Shown piece by piece: positions 52,746 through 61,925 of a stretch of DNA of 64,000 bases. The translations under genes and the position numbers were made by a program. Source of the stretch: Planctomycetaceae bacterium (GTDB lineage Bacteria > Planctomycetota > Planctomycetia > Planctomycetales > Planctomycetaceae); the NCBI GenBank assembly GCA_002726205.1, contig PBSL01000019.1:16763-80762 (forward strand), given 5' to 3'. Position 1 is the stretch's first letter. Each line of letters begins with the position of its first letter. The notes below the pieces were generated by a model. The model ran no database searches. It was not told the DNA's origin and worked only from the letters and a program-made list of their open reading frames with translations.

Positions 52746-52898
52746 CGCGTTTCCTCCTCGAGAACCAACCGACAGACTAAATCACCACGGGCGGCGCCGC
52801 AACAAGAACGCGACCGTGCGACGGGTCGGGTACCCTGTAGAAAACCGTTAATCGCGTTAGAATATGACGGTTTCCGATCCCGTAGAGCCGGACGCTTC

Positions 52899-54260
52899 AT
52901 GATACGCCACACCGGGTTTTTGATCATTCTGGTCCTGTGCTGTTGGCAATCACCGGGGGTCGCCGTAGCGGCCGATCCGGCCAAGGCCCCGGTGCCGCTG
53001 TCACTCGAACCCGGCGATCGGCTGGTGCTGCTGGGCGGTACGTTTGCCGAGCGGATGGGGCAATTCGGGTACTTCGAGACACTGTTGGCCAGTCGCCGGG
53101 CCCGGTTGCGATTGACGTTGAGGAGTCTGGCCTGGCCGGCCGACGAGGTGACGCGCCGCGAGTGGCAGTTTGCGCTGATCAGGTACATGGGTGGCCGGAA
53201 GGGGTGGGCCGACGGCGGTGAAGTGCTGTTGCAACCCCGGCCACGGGATTTCGGCAACGTCTACTCGCACCTGAAACAGCAGAAGCCGACGGTGCTGTTG
53301 ATGTGTTTCGGGTTCAACGAGTCGTTTCAGGGTAAGGCCGGCCTGGTGAAGTTCGGTGTCGACCTGGCCCGATTCGTCGGTGAAATGAAAAGACCGCTGG
53401 CGACTGGCCGGGAGGCCGGGAAGGCAACCGGTCCCCGGATCGTCCTGGTTTCGCCGATTGCCCAGGAACGTATTGGTCGTTTCGGACCCGACCCACGATC
53501 ACGCAACAGCCAGTTGAAGATGTACACCGGGAAGATCCGTTCGGTGGCCGCTGCTTCGGGGGTTTCCTTTGTCGATCTGTTCACCGCGACACAACGCCTG
53601 GTCACTGCCGCGGAGTCGCCGCGGCTGACATTCAACGGTGTTCACCTGACCGGTTTCGGCAACTGGATCGTGGCACAACTGATGGCTGATGGCCTGGGCC
53701 TTGTCGCCAGGCCCTGGCGGGTCAGCATCGATGGTCGATCCGCGAAGGCCACCGCGACGGCGACAACTGTGGCCGATGTCGGTGTTGCTGCCGACCGCGT
53801 CGTGTTCGTCACCGGTGACGCGGTTTTGCCCGTGCCGCCACCTTCCAGCGACGGATCACCCCGGAAGTTGACGCCGGTCCTGGCCGAGCCGCTGCCGCGG
53901 TTGACGGTCAGCGGGTTGGCGACGGGTCGTTGGACCCTGTTGATCAACGGCCAGGTCAGTGCGAAGGCGACCGCCGACGAGTGGGCCCGGGGCGTGAGGT
54001 TGACCCGGGGCGGTTCACTGGCGGCAGCCGAGGAGCTGAGGTCGGCGGTGATCGAAAAAAACCGGCAGTTCTTTTTTCGCTGGCGAGCGGTCAATGGCGA
54101 ATACAACTACGGGCGACGCAAGAACCCGTTCGGTACCAAGTCGTTTCCGTCCGAGATGAAAAAGCTGGACCGGATGGTCCGCGACCGTGACGAGAAGATC
54201 TGGTACCTGGCGCGACCGCGCCCGGCCATGCAGTTCGAATTGAAACGAGACGTCTCATGA
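52899..54260 (+). CDS. SGNH-hydrolase-like protein with altered catalytic residues
   Basis: A 453-residue exported protein from ATG 52899; the signal (FLIILVLCCWQSPGVAVAAD) begins there, so the frame open from 52722 is not used. SGNH block I reads LVLLGGTFAERMGQFGYFET, with Thr where the GDS nucleophile Ser should be. Block III is MCFGFNESF, and the last block is FNGVHLTGFGNWIVAQLM, with Asn in place of the usual Asp before His. The C-terminal 150 residues are unrelated beta-rich sequence. In planctomycetes this gene type commonly precedes the PVC haem protein, to which it is coupled here by an ATGA overlap. It may bind rather than cleave its ligand. Confidence 0.83.
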   Translation: MIRHTGFLIILVLCCWQSPGVAVAADPAKAPVPLSLEPGDRLVLLGGTFAERMGQFGYFETLLASRRARLRLTLRSLAWPADEVTRREWQFALIRYMGGRKGWADGGEVLLQPRPRDFGNVYSHLKQQKPTVLLMCFGFNESFQGKAGLVKFGVDLARFVGEMKRPLATGREAGKATGPRIVLVSPIAQERIGRFGPDPRSRNSQLKMYTGKIRSVAAASGVSFVDLFTATQRLVTAAESPRLTFNGVHLTGFGNWIVAQLMADGLGLVARPWRVSIDGRSAKATATATTVADVGVAADRVVFVTGDAVLPVPPPSSDGSPRKLTPVLAEPLPRLTVSGLATGRWTLLINGQVSAKATADEWARGVRLTRGGSLAAAEELRSAVIEKNRQFFFRWRAVNGEYNYGRRKNPFGTKSFPSEMKKLDRMVRDRDEKIWYLARPRPAMQFELKRDVS

Positions 54261-57200
54261 AGTCACTCGCCAAACCCGTCGCCGGCCTGGTCACCCTCGT
54301 CGTCGTCCTGTCGGCGGCCCTGGCCCTGACGGCGCCGCCGACCGCCGAAGCGGTCGCGCAGGTTCGAGCGGCCAAGCAGAAGAATGCAGACAAGGGCCGC
54401 AAGAAAAAGGGGAAGCGGAAAGGGAAAAAGGCAAAGCGCCGCAAGAAATCCACGGTAAACAACGTCAAGGGCAAGGAACCCAACCGCGGAGGAACGCTCG
54501 ACCTGAAGTCAGTCGATCCGCAGGTGGCGATCAAGCACCTGAATCTTCCCAAGGGATTTCGGATCGAGCTGTTTGCCTCGGAGAAGGATTTTCCGTTGCA
54601 TAACCCGGTGTCGATGACCTGGGATGGTCGCGGGCGATTATGGGTTTCGACGATGCCCACCTATCCGCAATACGTGCCCGGTGTTCCCCCGTCGGACAAG
54701 TTGATTGTTCTCGAGGACACCGATGGTGACGGCAAGGCCGACAAGCACAGCGTGTTTGCCGATCGTCTGCACCTGGCGACCGGATTCGAGCTCGGCGACG
54801 GCGGTGTCTATGTCGCCCAGCAACCCAACCTGGTTTTTCTGAAGGACACCGATGGCGATGGCCGTGCCGATTTCAAGCGGGTGATCTTGCACGGGTTCGG
54901 GACCGAGGATTCGCACCATGCGATCAGCGCCTTCACCTGGGGTCCCGGGGGCGGACTCTACATCCACGAGGGCACCTTTCACCACAGCCAGGTCGAGACG
55001 CCTTATGGGCCGGTCCGGCTGCAGTATGCGGGGATTTTCCGTTACGAACCGAAGACCTTTCTGCTGGAGGTTTTTGTTTCGTACCCGTTCGCCAACCCGT
55101 GGGGCCACGTCTTTGACCGCTGGGGCCAGAACTTCGTCGCCGACGCCTCGGGTGGATCCAACTACTTCGGCACCGCTTTCTCCGGAAGAATCGACTATCC
55201 GCACAAGCACGCCCGGATGAAGGAGTTCACCTCGACGAAGGTTCGGCCGACCTGCGGTTGCGAACTGGTTTCGAGCCGGCACTTTCCTGATGAGTTCCAG
55301 GGAGATTTTCTGCTCAACAACTGCATCGGGTTCCAGGGAGTCAAGCACCATCGGGTGATTCCCGAGGGAAGCGGGTTCACGACCAAGGAGCTTGAGCCGC
55401 TGGTCTTCTCGACCGACATCAATTTCCGGCCGGTCGACATCCAGTTTGGCCCCGACGGGGCGTTGTACCTGTGTGACTGGTTCAACCCGCTGATCGGCCA
55501 CATGCAGTACTCGCTTCGAGACGAGCGGCGGGACCACTTTCACGGTCGCATCTGGCGGATCCGGCATACGGGCAAACCGCTGTTGAAACCGGTTCGTGCG
55601 GCGGGGCGGTCGATCGCGACCCTGTTGAATCAGCTGACCAGTTACGAGGATCGCACCCGCTATCGTGCGCGACGGGAACTCTGGCAACGTGATCCCGAAG
55701 AAGTGCTGTCGGCGGTCGATGCCTGGGTCGAGTCGCTCGAGGGATCCGACGACGAGCAGGCCGAGCATCACCGACTGGAGGCGTTGTGGGTCACCCAGGG
55801 ATTGCATGCCCCGCGACCGGCGTTGCTGAAACGGTTGCTGCGCAGCGGCAATCCGCACGCTCGTGCCGCTGCAACGCGGGTGTTGTGTTTTCAGCGTCGA
55901 GACTTCCCCGCTGCACTGGAACTGATCCGGGTGCAGGCCAACGACGAGTTTCCTCGAGTGCGGCTCGAGGCGGTGCGGGCCTGTAGCTGGTTTCCCGAGC
56001 CGCTGGCCGCCGAGGTGGCCCTGGAGGTCATCAAGCACGATCGGGACTACTACATTGATTACACGCTCAAGGAGACCATGCGTCAGCTCGAACAGTACTG
56101 GAAGCCGGCGATGACCTCCGGCCGGCCCTTTGCGATCGGCAACCCCGCTGGGGTCAGGTATTTGCTGGCGAACATCTCGCCCTCGGAGCTGGCCAGGCTG
56201 AAGCCCAGCCGCATGGTCTTTGAGGCGATGCTCTCTCGTACCCAGGTCCCCATGGCCGATCGCCGTCGCGCCTTGGTCGGCATGGCGAAGTTGAAGAAGA
56301 CCGACATGATGACCGAGCTGCTGGCGGCGATCGAAGCTGTTGATCGCGGCCAGCCGGGCGAAACAGACACGGTGTTGTTTGACCTGGGGCACGTGTTGAC
56401 CGGTCACGCTGCCGCGGAACTTGGACGTGTGCGAAAACGGCTCGAGATTCTCGCCACCGGATCACAGCGACCCGTCTCTCGCCAAATCGGCTACGTCTCG
56501 CTGCTGACAGCCGATGGAAACTCCGACGCCGCCTGGCGGTTGGCCGCGCGTTCAAGCGCGGGTCGCAAGGATCTGCTGGACGGTCTGGTATTGCTCCCGG
56601 ATCCGAAGTTGAGAGCTTCGCTGCATCGGCGTGTCAGTCCGCTGTTGGAAAAACCTGTCGGCCGGTCGAAAGCAGCTCGGAACCTTCGCCTGGCCGCCTT
56701 TTCGGCGGCGACGGTGCTGCCGGGTCACGAGACCGACGTGTTTCGGACGCTGGCCGCTTTTGCTCGCAGCGGCGACGAACGCCATGCCGCGGTCCAGGCG
56801 ATCTCGAAGATCCCCAAGTACCGCTGGGATAAGGCCCAGGCGGCTCCGTTGATCACCAGCCTGATCGCCTTTGCCGCCTCGATTCCTCCCAAGCAGCGAA
56901 CGCGGGCCGATGTGCGAGACGCGCTGGGATTGGCCGGCGAGTTGACGACTCTGGTTCCCGAGAAAATTGGGGGACCGGCCCGCGACGAGATCAATCGGCT
57001 GGGTGTTCGTCGGATCATGATCCGGCCGGTGCCTCACCGCATGAAATACGATCGCAATGTGATCGCCGTCCAGGCCGGCAAGCCCGTCGAGATTGTCTTC
57101 GACAACGCCGACATCATGCCGCACAACCTGATCATCACGCGACCGGGACAGATGATCGCGGTGGCCCGGGCCGCCGAGCGGATGGCGACCCGGCCCGACG

Positions 57201-57982
57201 CTTTCGTGAAGCACTTTGTTCCCCAGTCCGACCAGATCGTGGCCGCAACCCGGCTGTTGCAAGCCCGGCAGTCGCAGCGGTTGGTCATCGAGGTTCCGAC
57301 ACAGACTGGCGAATACCCGTATGTCTGCACGTTCCCCAACCACTGGCGGACGATGAACGGCGTGATGCACGTCGTCGACAACCTGAAGGAATTCCTGGCC
57401 AACAATCCGATCGCCGAGCCGATTCCCATCGAGTCGCGTCCCTTCGTGCGGAACTGGAGTCTTGGAGATCTTGCCGGTGACCTGGATTCGCTGGACCGCG
57501 GCCGGAGCTACGTCCGCGGCAAGTCGCTGTTTGAGGCAGGGGCCTGTACGCGGTGCCACCGGATGAACGAGGTCGGCGGCAACGTTGGGCCGGATCTCGG
57601 GAAGCTGGAAGCCAAGGTCACGCGGCAGCAGATCCTGCAGTCGATCATCGAACCATCCAAGGAGATCAAGGACAAGTTCCGCAGCTTCCTGGTCGTGACC
57701 GACGACGGCAGGCAGCACACCGGGATGATCCTGGAACGAACGCCCAAGATCGTTCGACTGGTGTCGAACCCGCTGGGCAAGGCGCAGCACAAACCGATGG
57801 AGATTCCCGTCGAGTCAATCGAACTCACCAAGCCGTTGACCGTGTCGCTGATGCCCGAAAAACTGCTCAGCACGTTGTCGCGGGAGGAGATTTTCGATCT
57901 GCTGGCCTATATCGAAGCCCGTGGCCGTGCCGATCATCGGCTGTATCGGACCGCTGATGGCAAACCCGATCGGTCCAGGTAG
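54257..57982 (+). CDS. PVC-type haem/copper protein: propeller, HEAT, cupredoxin, cytochrome c
   Basis: A 1241-residue exported protein. A signal (LVTLVVVLSAALALTAPPTA) is followed at residues 38-72 by a strikingly basic stretch (GRKKKGKRKGKKAKRRKKS). Residues 90-440 form a propeller of the PVC membrane-bound dehydrogenase type, with calcium-like loops LEDTDGDGKADKH and LKDTDGDGRADF. HEAT-like helices cover about 470-900. A cupredoxin domain (930-1040) has type-1 copper ligands in MPHNLII near 953 and VCTFPNHWRTMNGVM near 1022-1036. A cytochrome c domain has ACTRCHRMNEVGGNVGPDLG near 1095. The order copper then haem suggests an internal electron path, perhaps from an oxidised carbohydrate; the substrate is not established. 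Confidence 0.92.
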   Translation: MKSLAKPVAGLVTLVVVLSAALALTAPPTAEAVAQVRAAKQKNADKGRKKKGKRKGKKAKRRKKSTVNNVKGKEPNRGGTLDLKSVDPQVAIKHLNLPKGFRIELFASEKDFPLHNPVSMTWDGRGRLWVSTMPTYPQYVPGVPPSDKLIVLEDTDGDGKADKHSVFADRLHLATGFELGDGGVYVAQQPNLVFLKDTDGDGRADFKRVILHGFGTEDSHHAISAFTWGPGGGLYIHEGTFHHSQVETPYGPVRLQYAGIFRYEPKTFLLEVFVSYPFANPWGHVFDRWGQNFVADASGGSNYFGTAFSGRIDYPHKHARMKEFTSTKVRPTCGCELVSSRHFPDEFQGDFLLNNCIGFQGVKHHRVIPEGSGFTTKELEPLVFSTDINFRPVDIQFGPDGALYLCDWFNPLIGHMQYSLRDERRDHFHGRIWRIRHTGKPLLKPVRAAGRSIATLLNQLTSYEDRTRYRARRELWQRDPEEVLSAVDAWVESLEGSDDEQAEHHRLEALWVTQGLHAPRPALLKRLLRSGNPHARAAATRVLCFQRRDFPAALELIRVQANDEFPRVRLEAVRACSWFPEPLAAEVALEVIKHDRDYYIDYTLKETMRQLEQYWKPAMTSGRPFAIGNPAGVRYLLANISPSELARLKPSRMVFEAMLSRTQVPMADRRRALVGMAKLKKTDMMTELLAAIEAVDRGQPGETDTVLFDLGHVLTGHAAAELGRVRKRLEILATGSQRPVSRQIGYVSLLTADGNSDAAWRLAARSSAGRKDLLDGLVLLPDPKLRASLHRRVSPLLEKPVGRSKAARNLRLAAFSAATVLPGHETDVFRTLAAFARSGDERHAAVQAISKIPKYRWDKAQAAPLITSLIAFAASIPPKQRTRADVRDALGLAGELTTLVPEKIGGPARDEINRLGVRRIMIRPVPHRMKYDRNVIAVQAGKPVEIVFDNADIMPHNLIITRPGQMIAVARAAERMATRPDAFVKHFVPQSDQIVAATRLLQARQSQRLVIEVPTQTGEYPYVCTFPNHWRTMNGVMHVVDNLKEFLANNPIAEPIPIESRPFVRNWSLGDLAGDLDSLDRGRSYVRGKSLFEAGACTRCHRMNEVGGNVGPDLGKLEAKVTRQQILQSIIEPSKEIKDKFRSFLVVTDDGRQHTGMILERTPKIVRLVSNPLGKAQHKPMEIPVESIELTKPLTVSLMPEKLLSTLSREEIFDLLAYIEARGRADHRLYRTADGKPDRSR

Positions 57983-58061
57983 TTTTGTCTCGTTGTTCTC
58001 TTTGCTGTCGCTGACGTACTAAGATAGGGCACCCTGCCAGGGAAAAAGAAAAGAGGCGACG

Positions 58062-58904
58062 ATGCAGTTGGCGGCCGAGATCCGCGATCTCCACAAATAC
58101 TACGACCTCGGTCCGGTTGTCGTGAAGGCCTTGCGTGGTGTGACCACCGAGTTTCCCCAGGGAGATTTCGTCGCGATCATGGGAGCATCGGGAAGTGGCA
58201 AGAGCACCCTGCTCAACGTCCTGGGCGCTCTGGATCGTCCGACCTCCGGGCAGTACATTCTCGGCGGACAGGATACCTCGCAACTCAACGACGATCAGCT
58301 CTCGGCCATCCGCAACCAGATGATCGGGTTCATCTTCCAGTCCTACAACCTGATTCCACAGTTCACGGTGATCGAGAACATCGGCGTGCCGTTGCAGTAT
58401 ATGCGAGGTGTCAGGGCGTCGGAGGAGGACTGGTGCGTCGAGTTGGCCGAACGGGTGGGATTGGCCGATCGACTTGACCACCGCCCCACCCAGCTCTCCG
58501 GCGGCCAGCAGCAACGTGTCGCCATCGCCCGGGCGCTGGTCAATGACCCCGAGATCATTCTTGCCGACGAACCGACCGGGAACCTGGACTCCGAGACCGA
58601 GGCCGAGATCATGCAGGTCCTGGTGGATCTCAATGCCGAGGGCCGTACGATCCTGATGGTGACCCACGAGCAGGAAGTGGCCAAGCTGGCCAAGCGGCAG
58701 TTGCACCTGAAGGACGGGATGAAGGTCTTCGAGGGTGTTGTCAGGGATGGACAGATGATATCCGACGGGGAGGTTGTCCTGGCCGACGATGCCGATTCGC
58801 CGCCCTCTCCGATTTCCGCTCCGCCGGATGCTGGAAGCGACCTGTACGAAGTCGATGATTCCGGTTCGACTGACGGAGCGAATTTCAACGAGTGGAATGA
58901 GTAG
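58062..58904 (+). CDS. ABC transporter ATP-binding protein with acidic C-terminal tail
   Basis: A 280-residue ATPase of the LolD/MacB type preceded by AGAGG. Walker A GASGSGKSTLLNVLG, Q-loop FIFQSYNLIPQFTVIENIGV, signature LSGGQQQRVAIARALV, Walker B IILADEPTGNLDSET and switch MVTHEQE are all intact. After about residue 225 the protein continues with an acidic, Ser/Pro-rich tail (DDADSPPSPISAPPDAG and onward) not usual in this group. No permease lies next to it; a DHDPS-family gene follows after six bases. It must work with permeases encoded elsewhere. Confidence 0.9.
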   Translation: MQLAAEIRDLHKYYDLGPVVVKALRGVTTEFPQGDFVAIMGASGSGKSTLLNVLGALDRPTSGQYILGGQDTSQLNDDQLSAIRNQMIGFIFQSYNLIPQFTVIENIGVPLQYMRGVRASEEDWCVELAERVGLADRLDHRPTQLSGGQQQRVAIARALVNDPEIILADEPTGNLDSETEAEIMQVLVDLNAEGRTILMVTHEQEVAKLAKRQLHLKDGMKVFEGVVRDGQMISDGEVVLADDADSPPSPISAPPDAGSDLYEVDDSGSTDGANFNEWNE

Positions 58905-58910
58905 GTCGTG

Positions 58911-59813
58911 ATGGCCGAGCAACCGGTCCGTGGCGTACAGATCGTCTTCCAGTTGCCGTTGCACGATGACGAGACGGTCGATTTCGACACGCTGGGTGTG
59001 GAGATCGACCACGTTTTCGAGGCCGGTGCCGATGGCCTGGTGATGGCCATGGTGACCGAGGTGCTCAGGCTTTCCGACTCCGAGCGTCACGAGGTGGCCC
59101 GGTTCAGCTGCCAGGCCGCGGCCGGGCGCGGGCCGGTGGTGGTCAGCGTTGGTGCCGAGAGCAGTCGGCTGGCCTGCGGTTTTGCCGAGCAGGCTCAGCG
59201 GGATGGCGCGGCAGCCGTGATGGCGATTCCCCCGGTCTCGATCGGCGTTGATGAGAGCCAGTTGCGGCAGTACTACGAGCGGATCCTGCAGGCGACGTCA
59301 CTGCCGGTGATTGTCCAGGATGCCAGTGGATACGTGGGCCGGCCGATGTCGATCGCCCTGCAGGCCGGGTTGATGGAGAGATGGGGCGAGGACCGGGTGT
59401 TGTTCAAGCCCGAGGCCAATCCGATCGGGCCACGGTTGACGGCCTTGCGCGAAGCGACCGGTGGCCGGGCCCGGGTGTTCGAGGGCAGTGGCGGGATCGC
59501 GTTGTTGGACAGTTTTCGTCGCGGCGTGGTGGGGACGATGCCCGGGGCCGACCTGGTCGAACCCCTGGTCGCGTTGTGGCAGTCGCTGGAAGCCGGCGAC
59601 TGGGATCGCGCCGTGGCAATCTCCGAACCGCTGACCTCGCTGGTGATGCTGCAGGAAAGCCTCGACTCGTTCCTGGCGGTCGAGAAGCACATCCTGGTGC
59701 GGAAGGGGATTTTCGGGAACGAGATCATCCGCGGCCCGGTCGGGTTCGTGCTCGACGACGAGACGCGGGCCGAGGTCGATCGTCGATACGATCGACTGAT
59801 GAAGGTGATCTAG
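58911..59813 (+). CDS. Dihydrodipicolinate synthase (DapA) family aldolase/lyase
   Basis: A 300-residue TIM-barrel protein started at ATG 58911 (a GTG one codon upstream is possible). The DHDPS layout is clear: DFDTLGVEIDHVFEAGADGL near residue 25, VVSVGAESS near 80, AVMAIPPVSIGVDESQLRQYY near 105, and RVLFKPEANPIGPRLTAL, whose Lys (about 166) should form the Schiff base. The usual catalytic Tyr before the N-x-P turn is absent: the segment reads VIVQDASGYVGRP. This places it in the broad family of pyruvate/keto-acid lyases rather than true lysine-pathway DapA. Substrate unknown. Confidence 0.88.
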   Translation: MAEQPVRGVQIVFQLPLHDDETVDFDTLGVEIDHVFEAGADGLVMAMVTEVLRLSDSERHEVARFSCQAAAGRGPVVVSVGAESSRLACGFAEQAQRDGAAAVMAIPPVSIGVDESQLRQYYERILQATSLPVIVQDASGYVGRPMSIALQAGLMERWGEDRVLFKPEANPIGPRLTALREATGGRARVFEGSGGIALLDSFRRGVVGTMPGADLVEPLVALWQSLEAGDWDRAVAISEPLTSLVMLQESLDSFLAVEKHILVRKGIFGNEIIRGPVGFVLDDETRAEVDRRYDRLMKVI

Positions 59814-59826
59814 TTCCGGCGGCTGC

Positions 59827-61317
59827 CTAGCCGTTTTCCATCGCTTCGGCTGCCGCCACCAGCGTACGGACCATGCAACCGGTTCCCCCGCCCTCGCGAT
59901 GAGCCTTGTTGCTCGACGCGAAGCTCGGTCCGGCGATATCCAGGTGCACCCAGGGGGTGTCGTCGACGAAGCGTTCGAGGAATTTTGCCGCGGTGATCGC
60001 GCCGCCCCAGCGAGGTCCCACGTTCTTGATGTCGGCCACATCGCTTTTGATCAGGTCGTCAAACAGGTCCAGCATCGGCATCGGCCAGGCCGGTTCCCCC
60101 GAACGGGCTGACGCCTCCACGACCTGGTCTCTCCACTCATCGTCATTGGAGAAGACCCCGGTGACTTCCTCGCCCAGTGCCACGACACAGGCCCCGGTCA
60201 GCGTGGCCAGGTCGATCAGCCGCCGGGCGCCCAGGTCGACGGCGTAAGCCAGTACGTCGGCCAGGACCAGGCGGCCCTCGGCGTCGGTGTTGAGGACTTC
60301 GATGGTCGTTCCGTTGCGAGCCGTCAGGACATCGCCAAGCTTGAACGAGTTGCCGTCGGGCATGTTCTCGACCAGGCCGGCCAGGCCGATCACGTTGACC
60401 GGCAGATCGAGCCGGGCGATGGCCGTCATTGCCCCGAGCATCGTCGCCGCGCCGGCCATGTCGCATTTCATCGTCTTCATGCCCTCGTTGGACTTCAGCG
60501 ACAGCCCTCCCGAATCAAACGTGACACCCTTGCCGACGATTGCCAGCGACGGAGCGTCCTGGCCAGCTCCGTTGTGACGCAGTACGACCACCCGCGGGGG
60601 GCGGGTACTCCCCTGGGCCACCGCGAGCAGTGATCCCATCCGCTCGTCCCTCAGTCGGTTCTCGTCGAGCACTTCGCATTCGAGGCCACACTCGTTGGCC
60701 ACCGTCACCGCCCGGTCCGCAAATGTCTCGGGGTAAACCTCCATTGCCGTTCGGTTGACCATTTCGCGGGTGAGATTGATTGCCTGTCCCAGGATGCTGC
60801 CACGATCAACGGCGGCTGATTGCTGGGCATCGCTGACAACAGTGGCCTCGGAGAACGCGTGTCGTCCGGGCTCGGTTCGGTACAACGACTGTCCGACACA
60901 ACCGGTCTGCAGGGCCATTGCCGCAAGGCCGGCCGCGGAATTGTCGTCGAGGATTCCGTCTTCCTGCGAGGGCAGGGCGATGGCCGCTCGGACCGACGCC
61001 GCCTTCGACGCCCGCCGTGTTGCCGTCACCAGGGCTTTCTCCAGTTTCGCCGAGGTCAACCTGTCGATCGAACCCACGCCCACCAACAGCAGTCGCCCCG
61101 CGGCGATGCCGGGAACATCGGCCAGCAGGTGCAACTCGGCCAGCTTGCCGGTGATGTCGCCCGACGAGATCAGCCGGGCGATCGTGCCATCAAGAGCCTC
61201 GTCGAGTGCGGCCAGGGGAGCGGGGAATGTCTCCGGCGAGTCAGCCGGGGCGTATCCGACAATCAGCCAGTCGGTGTCCACGTCCTGCCAGGGGCCGGCT
61301 GCAAGCGTGATATCCAT
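59827..61317 (-). CDS. pepA: Leucyl aminopeptidase, M17 family
   Basis: A 496-residue cytosolic metallo-exopeptidase that removes N-terminal residues from peptides, normally a hexamer with two metal ions. I start it at 61317 (MDITLAAGPWQDVDTDWLIV) because the frame up to 61398 adds unrelated sequence. Catalytic-domain motifs: IVGKGVTFDSGGLSLK (active-site Lys and metal Asp), MKCDMAGAATMLGAM, NTDAEGRLVLADVLAYA (metal Asp/Glu and catalytic Arg) and TLTGACVVALG. The signature is complete, so it should be active. It converges on the DapA-family gene with 13 bases between stops. Confidence 0.96.
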   Translation of the reverse strand: MDITLAAGPWQDVDTDWLIVGYAPADSPETFPAPLAALDEALDGTIARLISSGDITGKLAELHLLADVPGIAAGRLLLVGVGSIDRLTSAKLEKALVTATRRASKAASVRAAIALPSQEDGILDDNSAAGLAAMALQTGCVGQSLYRTEPGRHAFSEATVVSDAQQSAAVDRGSILGQAINLTREMVNRTAMEVYPETFADRAVTVANECGLECEVLDENRLRDERMGSLLAVAQGSTRPPRVVVLRHNGAGQDAPSLAIVGKGVTFDSGGLSLKSNEGMKTMKCDMAGAATMLGAMTAIARLDLPVNVIGLAGLVENMPDGNSFKLGDVLTARNGTTIEVLNTDAEGRLVLADVLAYAVDLGARRLIDLATLTGACVVALGEEVTGVFSNDDEWRDQVVEASARSGEPAWPMPMLDLFDDLIKSDVADIKNVGPRWGGAITAAKFLERFVDDTPWVHLDIAGPSFASSNKAHREGGGTGCMVRTLVAAAEAMENG

Positions 61318-61517
61318 GTGGTGAATCCTGTAGGGGCAAGTCCTTGATTGGATGCAATTGGATCCAAACCATCCCCGGCCCGCAAGCCGGTCGATCATGA
61401 GGACTGTTGCTGCTCCGATCGCCGCTGGAAATGAACCGATTCGGGGAATATGATCGAGGGAGTCCGGACCCGTGGTTCCGGGAACTCGCCCGGCTGGCCC
61501 TTTGTTGAGATTCCACG

Positions 61518-61889
61518 ATGCCGACGATCAAGTTTGTCAGGGAAAAGAAGACCGTCGAGGTGGAGACAGGTGAGAAGATTCGCAAGGTGGCGATGGAAGA
61601 AGGGGTCGAGGTCTACCCGGGGATTCACAAGAGCCTGCACTGTCCGGGACTGGGTCTTTGCACCAGTTGCCGGGTCAGGATCACCAGCGGCCGGGAACAC
61701 TGCAGCAAGGCGTCGCTGTGGGAGAAGCTGAACATGCTGCTCAACCCACTGGCGTTTTTCGCCAGGATCGGTTGCGAGGACGAGATGCGGCTTAGTTGCC
61801 AGACGAAGGTCCACGGGGCCGCTGATGTCGAGGTCGAGGTCGAGACGCAGCCCGAGTTCAACTGGCACGGTGAGAACTTCTGGAGCTAG
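61518..61889 (+). CDS. 2Fe-2S ferredoxin
   Basis: A 123-residue beta-grasp ferredoxin. It starts MPTIKFVREKKTVEVETGEK. The cluster cysteines are C42, C48 and C51 in LHCPGLGLCTSCRVRI and a fourth, C94, in RLSCQTKVHG, giving the C-x5-C-x2-C...C spacing of adrenodoxin/Isc-like proteins. Two further cysteines (62, 86) are present. It carries electrons for an unknown oxidoreductase. It shares the strand with the nitrilase 36 bases downstream and faces pepA across a 200-base divergent region. Confidence 0.93.
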   Translation: MPTIKFVREKKTVEVETGEKIRKVAMEEGVEVYPGIHKSLHCPGLGLCTSCRVRITSGREHCSKASLWEKLNMLLNPLAFFARIGCEDEMRLSCQTKVHGAADVEVEVETQPEFNWHGENFWS

Positions 61890-61925
61890 TCGCCGCCCGG
61901 GCGGGACGCCTCGAGACACACGGTC

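Noticed and set aside
57983..58061. TAAGAT before the ABC ATPase as a promoter -10
   Set aside because: No acceptable -35 at 16-18 bases was found, so it is not listed.
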